In this document: positions 1 to 11,355 of the stretch, piece after piece | How positions within the stretch are numbered: the first letter of the stretch is position 1 | How the letters are laid out: each line of letters opens with the position of its first letter | Assembly: GCF_036588685.1 (NCBI RefSeq) | Contig: NC_086386.1 | Coordinates: 74,584,682-74,648,681, forward strand | From: Mytilus trossulus | Lineage: Eukaryota > Mollusca > Bivalvia > Mytilida > Mytilidae | DNA: 64,000 nt | Direction: 5' to 3' | Notes under the pieces: model-generated | Seen by the model: only the letters and a program-made list of their open reading frames with translations | What the model was told of the DNA's origin: nothing | Databases searched by the model: none | Position numbers and translations under genes: made by a program

Positions 1-183
1 ATATAAATAAGACACGTTAGTACTTTTTCAATTCGGCAGCATTAAACTGGGTTTAAGTGGGGGCGTCATTTCGGCTATATTGCATGTAAATTGTAGGCGA
101 ATATGTTTAGTTAAACTGTACAATTAACGGTTTAAAGTGTCCCTTTCTCTGTGCATTAAAACGTTATTGTTTTATCTAATTAT

Positions 184-540
184 GCAACTGGACAATTCGC
201 AATCAACAGTCTAAAGTTAATGTATTCAGTAGAACTGAAAACACATTAAGACTTGTATGTTTTCTCTAAATATGCATGAAATACTGGCAACTGGATAATT
301 CGCAATCAACAGTCTAAAATTAATTTATTCAGCAGAACTGAAAAAAACATTAAAACTTGTATGTTTTCTCTAAATATGCATGAAATACTTGCAACTGGAC
401 AATACGCAACCAATAGTCTAAAGTTTATCTTAACAATAGAACAGTAAAAACATTAAAACATGTTATATATGTTCAAATGTAAAAAAAAATAAAAACAGGT
501 AAATAGAACTGTAAAAACATTAAAACTTAAATGCATGAAA
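184..540. repeat. ~104-bp tandem repeat, about 3.5 copies
   Basis: The phrase GCAACTGGA recurs at 184, 287 and 391. Each time it is followed by CGCAA, then AGTCTAAA, AGAACTG and GCATGAAATACT. The spacing is 103-104 bp. The GCATGAAAT and ACTGGAC core is also dispersed elsewhere: near 12220 and 47270, and reversed near 17900, 32300, 36350 and 45520. The array is therefore a local expansion of a dispersed repeat. Confidence 0.75.
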
Positions 541-1014
541 TATTTGGCACTGGACGTTTAATATGTCTCTGTATGTCTCTTTATCATGTGTCTTTAGTGA
601 TGTTGGAAACCTAAAATTAAAAAAAAAAAAACCCGAATAACCAGTTTATGATTTGATGAGCTTTTGACTCTGAAATACGCATTATAAAACTATTGACAAA
701 AGGAGAGGGGAATGCTGTCCGGCCATGCAATATTCGAATAAATATAAAAGGTATCATTGGAGTTAATAAGTACAAATAATTAACAAAGTTAACGATTAAT
801 TAAACTCCAGAATTATGTGCATTTTCCCTCTAAATGAATATGAAATACTTGCAACTGGACAATGAGCAATTTCAGTCAAAGTTAATTAATAATAACCGAT
901 TATTTTTGCAATTATTATAATCATTAAAAACCTACATTGTACAAACTAAATCGGATAAACGTTATCAGCGATTTTATTTAGGAGATACATGTACAGTATT
1001 AGCGCTTAAAGACG

Positions 1015-1195
1015 TGTGACGTTTTGGCGTTTAATATTGGACACGTTTTGGCGAATAACAATTACCGGACACGTTTGGGGGTTATGAAATCGGACACGTT
1101 TGGTGAATATTAAACATTTCGGACACGTTTAGGGAGAAAAGACACGTTTGGGGGAATCGGACACGTTTGGGGGGAAGGACACGTTTGGGAGTGTT
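1015..1195. repeat. Irregular short tandem repeat of GACACGTTT
   Basis: At least seven copies of GGACACGTTT or close variants occur in 180 bp, with spacers of 10-25 bp that shrink toward the right end (TTTGGGGG-type spacers). The spacing is irregular and no single period fits. No function is apparent. Confidence 0.6.
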
Positions 1196-1800
1196 ACATA
1201 TATACTGATACTGGTCTAAAAGTTCACGGACCAAGTTTCATGAATTTTACACTTTCTTCTTGGTGTTTTACATCCTACACTGCAACTTAATGCCAAAAGA
1301 TGGACATACTTTCTGTTTTGTATAAAAATAAATTTTGTGGGGAGCTTTACTAAATGTCATACATAGTATATATTTGATGCCCAACACAATAAATACACAG
1401 TAAAAAAATGCTTACAACAATCTAAAATGGCGACTGCTGATTGGATTCGAAATGTTATCATACATGTCTCATAAGGACTGATGTAGACATTATCATTAGT
1501 CTCGAATAAATGGAAATAACTTAAAGTTCAAAAAGTTGGTTAATGAAAGTTGACGACAAAAGACAAAAACGCAGTTAAAAGATTTTTTAATTATTCGTTC
1601 TTCTTTTGTTTGTTTTATTATTTGTTTGTCTGTGTTTTTGTTGGTTATTTAGAGAATTTCGTGTTGATAGCAATTCTTGTTTTTAAAACGAATTCCAAAC
1701 CCTTTTCGGCTGAGACGATTTAAAGTTTGACATGCATATTGTATAGAGACAACAATCTATAACTCGACACCTATCATACTTATAAGTTTTAGTGACGTAC

Positions 1801-3631
1801 TTAAGCTCATCCCGACCCACCAAAGCCACTCTTTAAGATAACCATATCCATCATGATCTACAAAAGAAATAAAAACATTGGAAAACATTGTCAGAAGCTA
1901 ATTCAATAACAAACTTTGTTTAACATACAATTTCTAGCCATTTCTGTCGTTCGATATTCGGGCTTGATACTAAACATGTGCGCATATTCAACGCTTTTAA
2001 AATCATATTAGATTATAAAAAGAAGCATTCAATTCATATAATTAAATTTTAATTTATGCTAAAAATAATTTTGATATACTAGTATAATAAGAATTATTGT
2101 AATTGCCTGAGGTCATTGCTTTAAGTCAATCAAAATTGCGTATCCATACATACAATGTATATTAAACTATGTATAGGAAATACAATATGACTCATGAGAG
2201 GGCTCGCGTTTGTTTTTAGCCAAAGTCAAAATTACGGATTCTTATGGAAAATACATGCATGAAATGCATATATTCTAATCATAAAGCACAACTTAACTAA
2301 ATTTAAAACACCATTCAAATCGATATACAAGCACTTATATTGGCCTTTTTCCAAACAGGATAAGACGAAGTTAAAGAGATGATTTAATTCAACACATTTG
2401 TTATTCATAGGTTTTTAATGATTTGTTTCCTTAAGCGTTAAAAACAATACTTTTAATATGCAATATATATAATGAACGATGCCTGTTCACTTGTTTGCCT
2501 TAACTCCATATAGTTAAATAGGCAGCAGTCTTTCTACGCCAATTACTGTTTTTCAGGGGTATCATTTGAGCCAAATTTTGTTTTCCAAATGTATCAATTG
2601 CGGCAATTTACCTGTACACATAACTATCATACATATATGTTTAATATTTATTTTTATATTTGGCTTTAAAAGTATCATCTGTTCGGAAATATTGCAAAAA
2701 GAGAAGAAGATAGAAGCTTTTGCTGATTATGTTTTAGCCACATATGTTGATGACACAGTGCTTTTTTTCAACCATCCGTATGGGCTGAAACTCTATCTAC
2801 CACAAGACATACCAGTTATGGAACAGAAGCATTCCACAGGAATTATATATTATGAACTGTTTTATGCATTTCATCCTACAGTATTTTGTCTTTTTGTATG
2901 ATAAAGTGAAGATACAAGCTACTACATACATTAAATTGGGAAGTACCCATGCAGCAGCAGTAAGAAGAAATTTTGTTTCAGAAAAAGAAACATTGCAGTA
3001 TAAACTGCCGGTTCCAAGTCCCAATAAAGGTGGAAGGAAGTCATTTTTCTTCTAATTGGCGCAATCGTATATTTAATTTTTAGCGCAAATGATAAAAGTT
3101 GTGGCGCAAAAAAACGCATTTTTGGCGCAAACGGATCTCTCCCGTTCAATAAATATTCTTTGTATCGATTCAAGCTATTGTTGTTCAGGTTTTCGTTTAA
3201 TAAGTGTCGTGGTATTTTTCGTTTTGTTTAAATTGTCAATCACCTTTTCCTTAGGACAAATTATCTATACCGTAATTTTGAAATTAAACAAAATCGATAT
3301 ATATATATATTGTTTAAGGCTTTGTCTGCGGAGACAACAACATATTTCCTATGTGAGGTTTGGGTTTTGAAGATAAATGCAGCATGCTCAGAGATAGAAC
3401 TTAAGACTTTGACAATGGTAGCCCACAGCTTTAATTGTGTAGCCCACATATATAGTCCATATACAAGAAATTAAAAGATTTAAGCAGCCCACACCAAATT
3501 TTAGGGGCCATTGGCCTGTGGGCCCCTGCTTATTTCATACCCTGACTGCTTGATAATTTACGCTTTCGAAAGGAGTATTAAGTTAAGTCTACGTTTTAAC
3601 GTTTCACGTTTTGTCTATAGAGTTTACAAAC

Positions 3632-3666
<35 letters not shown>

Positions 3667-4377
3667 ATACAACAGTAAATCCTTTGGGTGATTTATAAAG
3701 AAGGATTATGTCTAAAAATGACCAACGCAAAGGCATTACCGAAATACGCTCGAAGTTTTATAAAGAACAGATTACATTACTCATTAGCGGATAGGTTAAA
3801 CATATGATGTTTTGTTCTTTAGAAAAACTAAAATAAGGTATGAATAGCTACAACAAATGTAAAGCAGGTGCTTAACCTCGGCTTATTGGGCACCTTAAAT
3901 CATCCCTGTCTTAGGTGGGGTTCGTGTTTGTTTTTTGGTTGTATTTCATTTTTTTTACACGGGCGTTAACGTTATCAGTTTGTATTCAACATGTGAGTTT
4001 GAATGCACCTTTGAATTTCTCTATAATACAATGCTACCAAATTCAGTCGTTGCTGATAAAGCCTTGTACAGAAAGCTCAGTGCAAAGGACACGAAAACGT
4101 ATATCTTGACTTTTTTGTATTTAATAAACCCCTATGACATACATGGTCCCGTTTTACTGAATCCCTGTCACCTACCTGGCAGTACTCCTTCTTGTTTCTT
4201 GGCAACTCTATTTAATCCAAGTTTCTTCACTATATAACTGCTTCCAGTGAATGCATTTGAAAATACAGCGAGACTAAATCCTATCCAGAAACCATATATA
4301 TCTTCCTCAGATACTTGATGTAACGTTTCCTCAGTTACATTTAAAATGTTTGGTTGGGTAGTGTTGTTATAAGACAT
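1801..4377 (-). CDS. Partial NIPA-family magnesium transporter paralog (coding exons 1-2 only)
   Basis: Two exons on the minus strand match the start of the complete NIPA gene at 25-28 kb. Exon 1 (4377 down to 4176, 202 bp) starts MSYNNTTQ and carries the first membrane segment around GFWIGFSLAVFSNAFTGSSY, ending at a CCAG|GTAGGT donor in phase 1. Exon 2 (1857 down to 1801, 57 bp, the same length as in the intact gene) follows TTTGTAG and encodes [14 protein letters not shown] before a GTACGT donor. Both exons are open and splice in frame. NIPA proteins are Mg2+ transporters of plasma and endosomal membranes (family knowledge). No exon 3-5 is visible in the 1.8 kb to the left, so the gene either continues beyond the window or is a truncated duplicate. 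The intron is 2.3 kb, against 0.6 kb in the intact copy. Confidence 0.8.
1858..4175. other. Intron 1 of the partial NIPA paralog
   Basis: AT-rich sequence between the two recognised exons. It contains a (TG)n microsatellite at 3636-3664 and short AT runs near 3300. Several 60-110 codon open frames lie here (for example 2566-2901). None has homology I recognise or splice context, so I treat them as chance. Confidence 0.55.
3636..3664. repeat. (TG)n microsatellite
   Basis: A run of about 14 TG dinucleotides inside the intron of the partial NIPA paralog. Confidence 0.95.
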
Positions 4378-4389
4378 CTAAAAATTAAA

Positions 4390-4502
4390 ATGGATCATTA
4401 AAGGTGTATGCATATAATGATATATAAAATGAATCATTAAAGGTGTATGCATATAATGATATATAAAATGAATCATTAAAGGTGTATGCATATAATGATA
4501 TA
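4390..4502. repeat. 39-bp tandem repeat, about 3 copies
   Basis: Units start ATG(G/A)ATCATTAAAGG at 4390, 4429 and 4468, with the same interior (GTATGCATATAATGATAT). The array sits 12 bp upstream of the paralog's exon 1, in its candidate 5' intron or promoter side. It generates a spurious 101-codon reverse ORF. Confidence 0.85.
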
Positions 4503-6350
4503 AAGATGGTGTATGATGGCCAAGGAGACAACTATCCACCACTGCACTAAAAAAGTTCATATTACAAAGACAAAAGCAATTATTGCCGGTTCCACCACGG
4601 TCAAAGTCGTCCTGGGACTTGGGGTGTCTTTTCGAAAGCCTTGCGGTAGAACGTCTCATTGGTCTTATAGTGACCTGTGTCACCTGTGAGTGTCAGAAAT
4701 CGTTACTGATTTTTTAATATTGTATTTATTTAAATTTAAAAATGACCTGATGACCAGAGGCACCTTTAAAGTGACCTTATGACATAAGGATAGCCAACTG
4801 AATGGCATGTCGAAATAAGACCAAAGAACTATTTATATCTATATACAAGAGACCAAATGACACAGAAGTTAACAACTATAGGTCACTGTACGGACATAAA
4901 CAATAAGCAAAGCCAATACTTCATAATCAGCTATAAAAGGCACCGAAATGACAATATAAAACAATTCAAACGAGAAAACTAATGGCCTTATTTATGTTAA
5001 AAATTTAAAAAAAACCAAACTTATATGTAACACATAAATAAACGACATTCACCAAGTTACAGGCTCCTTATATCATGTTCTCAAATCTAGATATCATCTC
5101 CCATATAGAAAAAAAAACGCGTGAAAAAAATAATCTATTATGTGTTGCTCTCCTAGATACAAAATGTATCCAAAATCAAAGATGTAGAACATATTCTATC
5201 ATAATCATTCGGTAACTAGTGTTATTACTGTCTCCTCCATGCCTGTCTTGAACATAAAAAAAAATATTAAATAAATAACCGTTCTAATGCTCAGGTTGGT
5301 TGTCACCGTGCAACACAGTTAATAATATAAAAAAGAATATGTGGTATGATTGCCAATGAGACAACTATCCACAAAAGACCAAAATGACACAAACATTAAC
5401 AATTATAGGTCACCGTACGGCCTTCAACAATGAGCCCATACCGTATATATAGTCAGCTATAAAAGGCCCCGATAAGACAATGTAAAACAATTCAAGCGAG
5501 AAAACTAATGGCCTCATTTATGTAAAAAAAAAAATGAACGAAAAACAAATATGTAACACATAAACAAACGACAACCACTGAATTACAGGCTCCTGACTTG
5601 GGACAGGCACATACAAATATAATGTGGCGGGGTCAAACATGTTAGTGGGATCCCAAGCCTCCCCCTAACCTGGGACAGTGGTATAACAGTACAACATAAG
5701 AACGAACTATACAAATCAGTTAAAAAAGGCTTAACTCATCAGATAGACAAAAAAATAACACCATAAAGGAAAAAAAGAAAGAACTCCTTTTGTCATAAGA
5801 CACTGTCAAACATCCAAACATACTATCCACACTCATCTGTGTCCACACTTGTTATATCTATAAAATAATGTATACGTTAAAGATTGGTGTTTCGGATTTA
5901 ATAAAATTTTAATTGCAAAACCTTGATATATGAACATCTTAATTTTGTCGGATCCATGATGAGGGAGGGGTCTAGGGATGACCCCCTTTTCTCATATATG
6001 TTGATTTTAATAATCTTTATGACATTTCGTGATGGATGGAAGCAGATGAATGTGTCTAGTTAAAAAGATAATTCCTAAAATTGCCGAAATAAATTAAAAG
6101 AATTCGGAGATGCGGTATGATTGTCAATGTGACAACTTCCCACCCCTGAACGTAAAAAAAAAGAAGATGAGGTCAATGAGACAACTCTTCACAACAGATC
6201 TAATGACACAGAATTTAACAACTATATAGTCACCATGAGCAAAGCCAATGCCGCATAGTCAGATTTAAAAGGCCCCGAAATGACAATATAAAAAAATTCA
6301 AACATGAAAACTAACGACCTAATTTATGTACCAGAAATGAATTGGTTGAA
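4503..6350 (+). repeat. Three copies of a high-copy mussel-type dispersed repeat
   Basis: The same succession of phrases appears three times: a GGTATGATTGCCAATGAGAC type opening, AACTATCCAC, AACAACTATAGGTCAC, AGCTATAAAAGGC, ACAATATAAAACAATTC and CGAGAAAACTAATGGCC. The copies are 4503-5070 (diverged), 5335-5760 (longest, reaching GGGACAGTGGTATAAC) and 6108-6330 (short). Reverse copies occur at 8510-8605 and 32370-32660. I associate this family with Mytilus genomes (recollection, not a search). No coding capacity is seen. Confidence 0.75.
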
Positions 6351-6797
6351 AGAAGTCGAAGCAATTGCATAGAAAAACGTTTGGAGCAGTAAACATTAAC
6401 AAAATATATTACCTTATCATCATGGTAGTCCGAAAACTAGCACATTGCCTTTTAAAACCGATTTCCTTTTCAACTTAGAGTTTTGATTGGAAATAAATAT
6501 TATTGTTTACTTTTAATTTCAAAAGAAGCCATTCTCAAACCATAAAACTTTTAAACCCATTTTAAATATGTACGATGTGCGATATGAATATTTCTAGAAG
6601 CTAATATTATCTGTCGTGAATATTGATTGACATTTGCTTACTTAATGTCAAGGCAACGAGTAAAACTATGCCTATGATTTTTTCAGAGCTCAGTGATGTA
6701 TCCAAAGTTTCCTATCTAGGATATATAATCGAAATCAATCGAAATAGTCACTTTCGGCAATAGTGGATACTTAAGAAAGCGGAGCAGTCTGTGATGT

Positions 6798-8344
6798 CAA
6801 ATATATAAAACGTAGACACACCACCATGATAAATGATCAGTCAAAAATATAAAACGTAGACGCACCATCATGATAGATGGTCAGTCAAAATTATTAAACG
6901 TAGACGCACCATCATGATAAATGGTCAGTCAAAAATATAAAACGTAGACGCACCATCATGATAAATGGTCAGTCAAAAATATAAATCGTAGACGCACCAT
7001 CATGATAAATGGTCAGTCAAAAATATAAAACGTAGACGCACCATCATGATAAATGGTCAGTCAAAAATATAAAACGTAGACACACCATCATGATAGATGG
7101 TCAGTCAAAATTATAAAACGTAGACGCACCATCATGATAAATGGTCAGTCAAAATTATAAAACGTAGACACACCACCATGATAAATGGTCAGTCAAAAAT
7201 ATAAAACGTAGACACCATCATGATAGATGGTCAGTCAAAATTATAAAACGTAGACGCACCATCATGATAAATAGTCAGTCAAAATTATAAAACGTAGACG
7301 CACCATCATGATAAATGGTCAGTCAAAATTATAAAACGTAGACGAACAATCATAATAAATGGTCAGTCAAAATCATAAAACGTAGACACACCACCATGAT
7401 AAATGGTCAGTCAAAAATATAAAACGTAGACACCATCATGATAGATGGTCAGTCAAAATTATAAAACGTAGACGCACCATCATGATAAATAGTCAGTCAA
7501 AATTATAAAACGTAGACGCACCATCATGATAAATGGTCAGTCAAAATTATAAAACGTAGACGAACAATCATAATAAATGGTCAGTCAAAATCATAAAACG
7601 TAGACACACCACCATGATAAATGGTCAGTCAAAAATATAAAACGTAGACACACCATCATGATAGATGGTCAGTCAAAATTATAAAACGTAGACGCACCAT
7701 CATGATAAATGGTCAGTCAAAATTATAAAACGTAGACGTATTATCATGATAAATGGTCAGTCAAAATTAAAAAACGTAGACGCACCATCATGATAAATGG
7801 TCAGTCAAAATTATTAAACGTAGACGCACCATCATGAGAGATGATCAGTCAAAATTATTAAACGTAGACACACCACCATGATAAATGGTCAGTCAAAATC
7901 ATAAAACGTAGACGCACAATCATGATAAATGGTCAGTCAAAATTATAAAACGTAGACGCACCATCATGATAAATGGTCAGTCAAAATTATAAAACGTAGA
8001 CGCACCATCATGATAATTGGTCAGTCAAAATTATAAAACGTAGACGCACCACCACGATAGATGGTCAGTCAAAATCATTAAACGTAGACGCACCATCATG
8101 ATAAATGGTCAGTCAAAATTATTAAACGTAGACGCACCATCATGATAAATGGTCAGTCAAAAATATAAAACGTAGACGCACCACCATGATAAATGGTCAG
8201 TCAAAAATATAAAACGTAGACGCATCACCATGATAAATGGTCAGTCAAAAATATAAAACGTAGACGCACCATCATGATAGATGGTCAGTCAAAAATATAA
8301 AACGTAGACACACCATCATGATAGATGGTCAGTCAAAAATATAA
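6798..8344. repeat. ~44-bp minisatellite, about 35 units
   Basis: A head-to-tail array whose unit reads approximately ATAAAACGTAGACGCACC, then ATCATGATAAATGG, then TCAGTCAAAA. Each unit contains the 8-bp palindrome ATCATGAT. Variant units with GACGAACAATCATAAT (7341 and 7559) and the shortened GACACCATCATG (7211 and 7429) recur 218 bp apart, showing a five-unit block duplication. The repeats abut with no unique spacers, so this is not a CRISPR array. No gene overlaps it. Confidence 0.95.
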
Positions 8345-8509
8345 GACTTCGAAGGTTCATATCATTTACATTCGATGTTTTTTTTATCGGTTATTCTTTT
8401 TTACTATCAATCTTGAACTTGGAACTTGGAAGCTCGAACAAGTTCAACATTTATAGTAAAAAAATATCCGATGAAAAACGTTGGTTAATGGTGTGAATGA
8501 GGACATATG

Positions 8510-8605
8510 GAATATACATGCCTATAGTTGTTAATGTTTGTGTCATTTTTGTCTTTTGTGGATAGTTGCCTCATTGGCAATCATACCACATCTTCTTTTT
8601 TATGT
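8510..8605 (-). repeat. Fragment of the mussel-type dispersed repeat, reverse orientation
   Basis: Contains GTTAATGTTTGTGTCATTTT, GTGGATAGTTGCCTC and ATTGGCAATCATACCACATC, the reverse complement of the opening of the 5335-5760 copy. The flanks to 9830 are AT-rich with a 29-bp duplication (ATCATGTTGTTACAATC at about 9160-9215) and nothing coding. Confidence 0.75.
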
Positions 8606-9830
8606 GTAGTAATGTGAGTATTTCCTACTCAATTTCCTTGTCGATAACCTTACTAAACAACAGTAAAAATGCAATAGGACCTAACCATAACATTATTTTA
8701 TATTTCTTTTAGTGGATATAAGACCATCGATTTGGTAAAGGTATAAATCTGGTTACCACACCTGATTTAGATTTTAAATGACATTTATGTCTGATAGAAA
8801 AGAAGAACAACAAATTTTATTTAAATTTGAAGGTGCCAACATTTGAAAAAATATCTATCCAACAATATACAAAAGGTTCTATTATGAAACATCAACATTT
8901 AATTGTTGGTTAAATACACGAGGTTAATTAATGCATGAAAATATAGAAAAATATATCAAGACGCCAATCAAAAACTATAATTCCACTGATTGATTGATAA
9001 TGGTGCTTAACGCCATTTTTCAGCACACTTAGAGCCATATTATATAGAGAAAACAACTGACCTTTGACAGGAAATCAAACGAGCCGACGAAAAAATTGGC
9101 AGTTTTCATGGTGAAAAGTCTGTGAATTTATTTCATATTTTTTCAATACATGAACTGTTTCATCATGTTGTTACAATCTTTCTCATATTTTATCATGTTG
9201 TTACAATCTTTCTCATATCCACGATGTCGTAATCTGCTTGAATTTCAATTAGTAGAATAGGACTCAAAGAGTCAATGTCATTTTGAGATAACGGATTAAG
9301 CTTAATTAGTACTTGTGAATAAACCAAACTTGTCAAATTGGTTTTAATAAGTGTCAATTCATATTCGAGCTATTCGACATTTGGTATAAAAAGAGACATT
9401 AAGAAAATGAAGTCAGTGAAGACTACCAAACGTTAAAATAAGGACCCCCGTAAATATTGCTACATTTGAGACATTTCCAGCAGACTGTGTCGTTGTTATT
9501 GTTTTATGGACTTCCATAAGTATCTTTTTTTTATTTAGTTTCGATTCGTTAATAGAGAATTGAAAGTTAAACATGTGTATGATTTTTAATTTATTCAAAT
9601 CTACCGCTAGTTCCCCCGTGTTGTAACATTAAATAACTTCTCTACTTGATTACCAATAGAAAACTTTATACGATGATTTCGAAGACACACACAAGTACAC
9701 CTAACGCACTTATACCTATACACCTTAAGGTTGAATTATAAAAACCTCACCGAAAACCGTGGAGAGGGAAGGGGCACAACCTTAAAATGGTACCAAGATA
9801 TGTATATCATTGAGACGGACAATTGAAAAA

Positions 9831-9945
9831 AGTAAAAACACAAAAATACCGAACTCCGAGGAAAATTCAAAAAGGAAAATCAAAAATCAAAAGGCAAAAT
9901 CAAAAGTCCAAACACATCAAACGAATGGGTAACAACTGTCATATT
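9831..9945 (+). repeat. Dispersed repeat, near-identical copy in TAF7 intron 5
   Basis: Starts AGTAAAAACACAAAAATACC and runs through CAAACACATCAAACGAATGG to TATTCCTG. The same sequence with very few changes occurs at 46915-47033. Such closeness between copies 37 kb apart suggests a young dispersed element. Confidence 0.8.
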
Positions 9946-10078
9946 CCTGTCATAAGCTCGCTTAAAATATAGTTGTCGTGCGTGCCTGTCCCAAGATTAG
10001 AAACTCGTACGTTAGATGAACTGTTTTTCTTATTTCGAGAATTTGTTGTTTTATTGCATGGTACTCCATTCGTAGGTA

Positions 10079-10157
10079 CTCGACTCGAAGCAATTTAGCG
10101 ATTGTCATGTTGTATCACGTGATTAACATGACAATCGCTATATCGTTTCGAGTCGAG
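10079..10157. repeat. 33-bp-arm hairpin with CACGTG in the loop
   Basis: The left arm CTCGACTCGAA plus AGCGATTGTCATGTT pairs with AACATGACAATCGCT plus TTCGAGTCGAG, with a few mismatches in the middle. The 13-nt loop GTATCACGTGATT contains an E-box-like CACGTG. No coding sequence or poly(A) site is adjacent. It may be a small foldback element or a transcribed hairpin. Confidence 0.8.
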
Positions 10158-10925
10158 AATAGACTTGTAGATGTATTTTGGAGTTTTGTGTCGTTTGATT
10201 ACTGTCTGTCTTCTAATCGATATACCTATCTATTATTCACACGATCAAATAGCTGTATTGATTATTCAGTTCCTTTGTTGAATTAACACCATTTTTGAAA
10301 CGTTCTTTGGTTTGTTTGGCTGATTGATCAAAACCTCTGACTATGATAACTAATTCTAGTTTCTTTTATCTTGTACTTAAAATGAAGAAAAATAATCCAT
10401 GGTTTCAAAGTATATACTCAAGGATCAATTTTAAGTATAAAGGTTTTTTTACACATGAATTCTGCAGGTAAATTTGCATAGTAATTGCAGATGATGTAAT
10501 GTTTGTTCAAACCTTGGTGCTTTTGAATTATCCAATGTGTGACGTATTTTTATATATCTTCTCACAAAAGATCAATCAACATGAATAAATTACATGTTTG
10601 GGTATATGCCAGTGAGAAAACAAACCGAAGACAAAAATAACATTAAGAAATTTACTCTAGGGAGCGACAGACAGAGGACAAGGTTCACTTATGTCAAAAA
10701 TGGCCTTTCAAATGTATCAACAATAAAAATATAAAAAAGATGAAATGAATATATTTCAAAAAGCCTATATGTTAAGTACATTATAGGCCTTTAAGTCGGT
10801 ATATTTTGGAATAACAAACTGGTGTGGTTTAGTTTGTCTTCGTAAATATTCGTTCATGATAATAACTAAAATGCATTCTATATTACGCTCCTTTATTTCT
10901 TCCAGAAAGTACCACATGCATATAA
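10158..10925. other. AT-rich stretch, nothing recognised
   Basis: No open frame with recognisable similarity, no RNA gene, and no repeat other than short AT-rich runs. Confidence 0.5.
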
Positions 10926-11355
10926 TGTATACGATTGTCTATAGAAACTGGTAGATGGTACAATATACCAAAATCAGAAAGAAAATGTAATTTATGCAAA
11001 GAGGGTATTGGTTATGAGTTTCATGTATTATTTATTTGTAAACATGCAGAGATAATAGATTTGAGAAACAGATATTTACCACAGTATTATAGAAATAATC
11101 CAAACATTGTAAAAATGGAAGGTCTTTTGTCGCTTTGCAATATTGAATTATATAAGAAATTGTCAATGTTTATAAAAAAAAAACTGTCTTCTCTTCTTTA
11201 AATTTTGTTTGTTTGTATTAATTTGTTAATCACTTGTTCGTTTCTGTCATATTTAATGTATATATGTTATCAATAATGACCTCTTGTAACACATTGTAAA
11301 TGTGTCTGAGTGTTTTCCTAATAAATCTTGAAAAAAATCTTGAAATCTTGGAAAG
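10926..11355 (+). mobile_element. 5'-truncated LINE (family B): ORF2 C-terminus and 3' end
   Basis: The reading frame from about 10926 to 11201 encodes RLSIETGRWYNIP followed by a zinc-binding-type motif, C-X2-C-X8-H-X4-C (CNLC, then H and C in FHVLFIC). That motif is typical of the tail of non-LTR retrotransposon ORF2 proteins. The frame closes at 11201. The 3' UTR has ACATTGTAAATGTGTCTGAG and ends in repeated AAATCTTG phrases near 11330-11355. A second copy with the same 3' end lies on the minus strand at 14047-15003. Everything 5' of the zinc motif is missing, as after incomplete reverse transcription. Confidence 0.75.

Larger units (their letters stand above)
1..1800. other. Repeat-bearing non-coding stretch downstream of the partial NIPA paralog
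   Basis: No convincing coding sequence is seen. It holds a 104-bp tandem repeat (184-540, with a stray piece near 845-870) and a cluster of GACACGTTT motifs (1015-1195). If the NIPA paralog to the right were intact and compact, its exon 3 should lie here on the minus strand. I looked for the coding sequence of the [14 protein letters not shown] block and did not find it. Confidence 0.6.

Noticed and set aside
2566..2901. 111-codon plus-strand ORF
   Set aside because: It lies in the intron of the partial NIPA paralog, AT-rich, with no recognisable family, and overlaps several other chance frames.
4378..4683. 101-codon reverse ORF with repeated peptide
   Set aside because: It is a translation of the 39-bp tandem repeat and an adjoining dispersed repeat.
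5826..5856. Phrase ATCTGTGTCCACACTTGT shared with 26380-26397 in NIPA intron 4
   Set aside because: Considered as a remnant of a third NIPA copy, but it is short, intronic in the intact gene and in the wrong order relative to the paralog's exon 1; more likely a small dispersed repeat.
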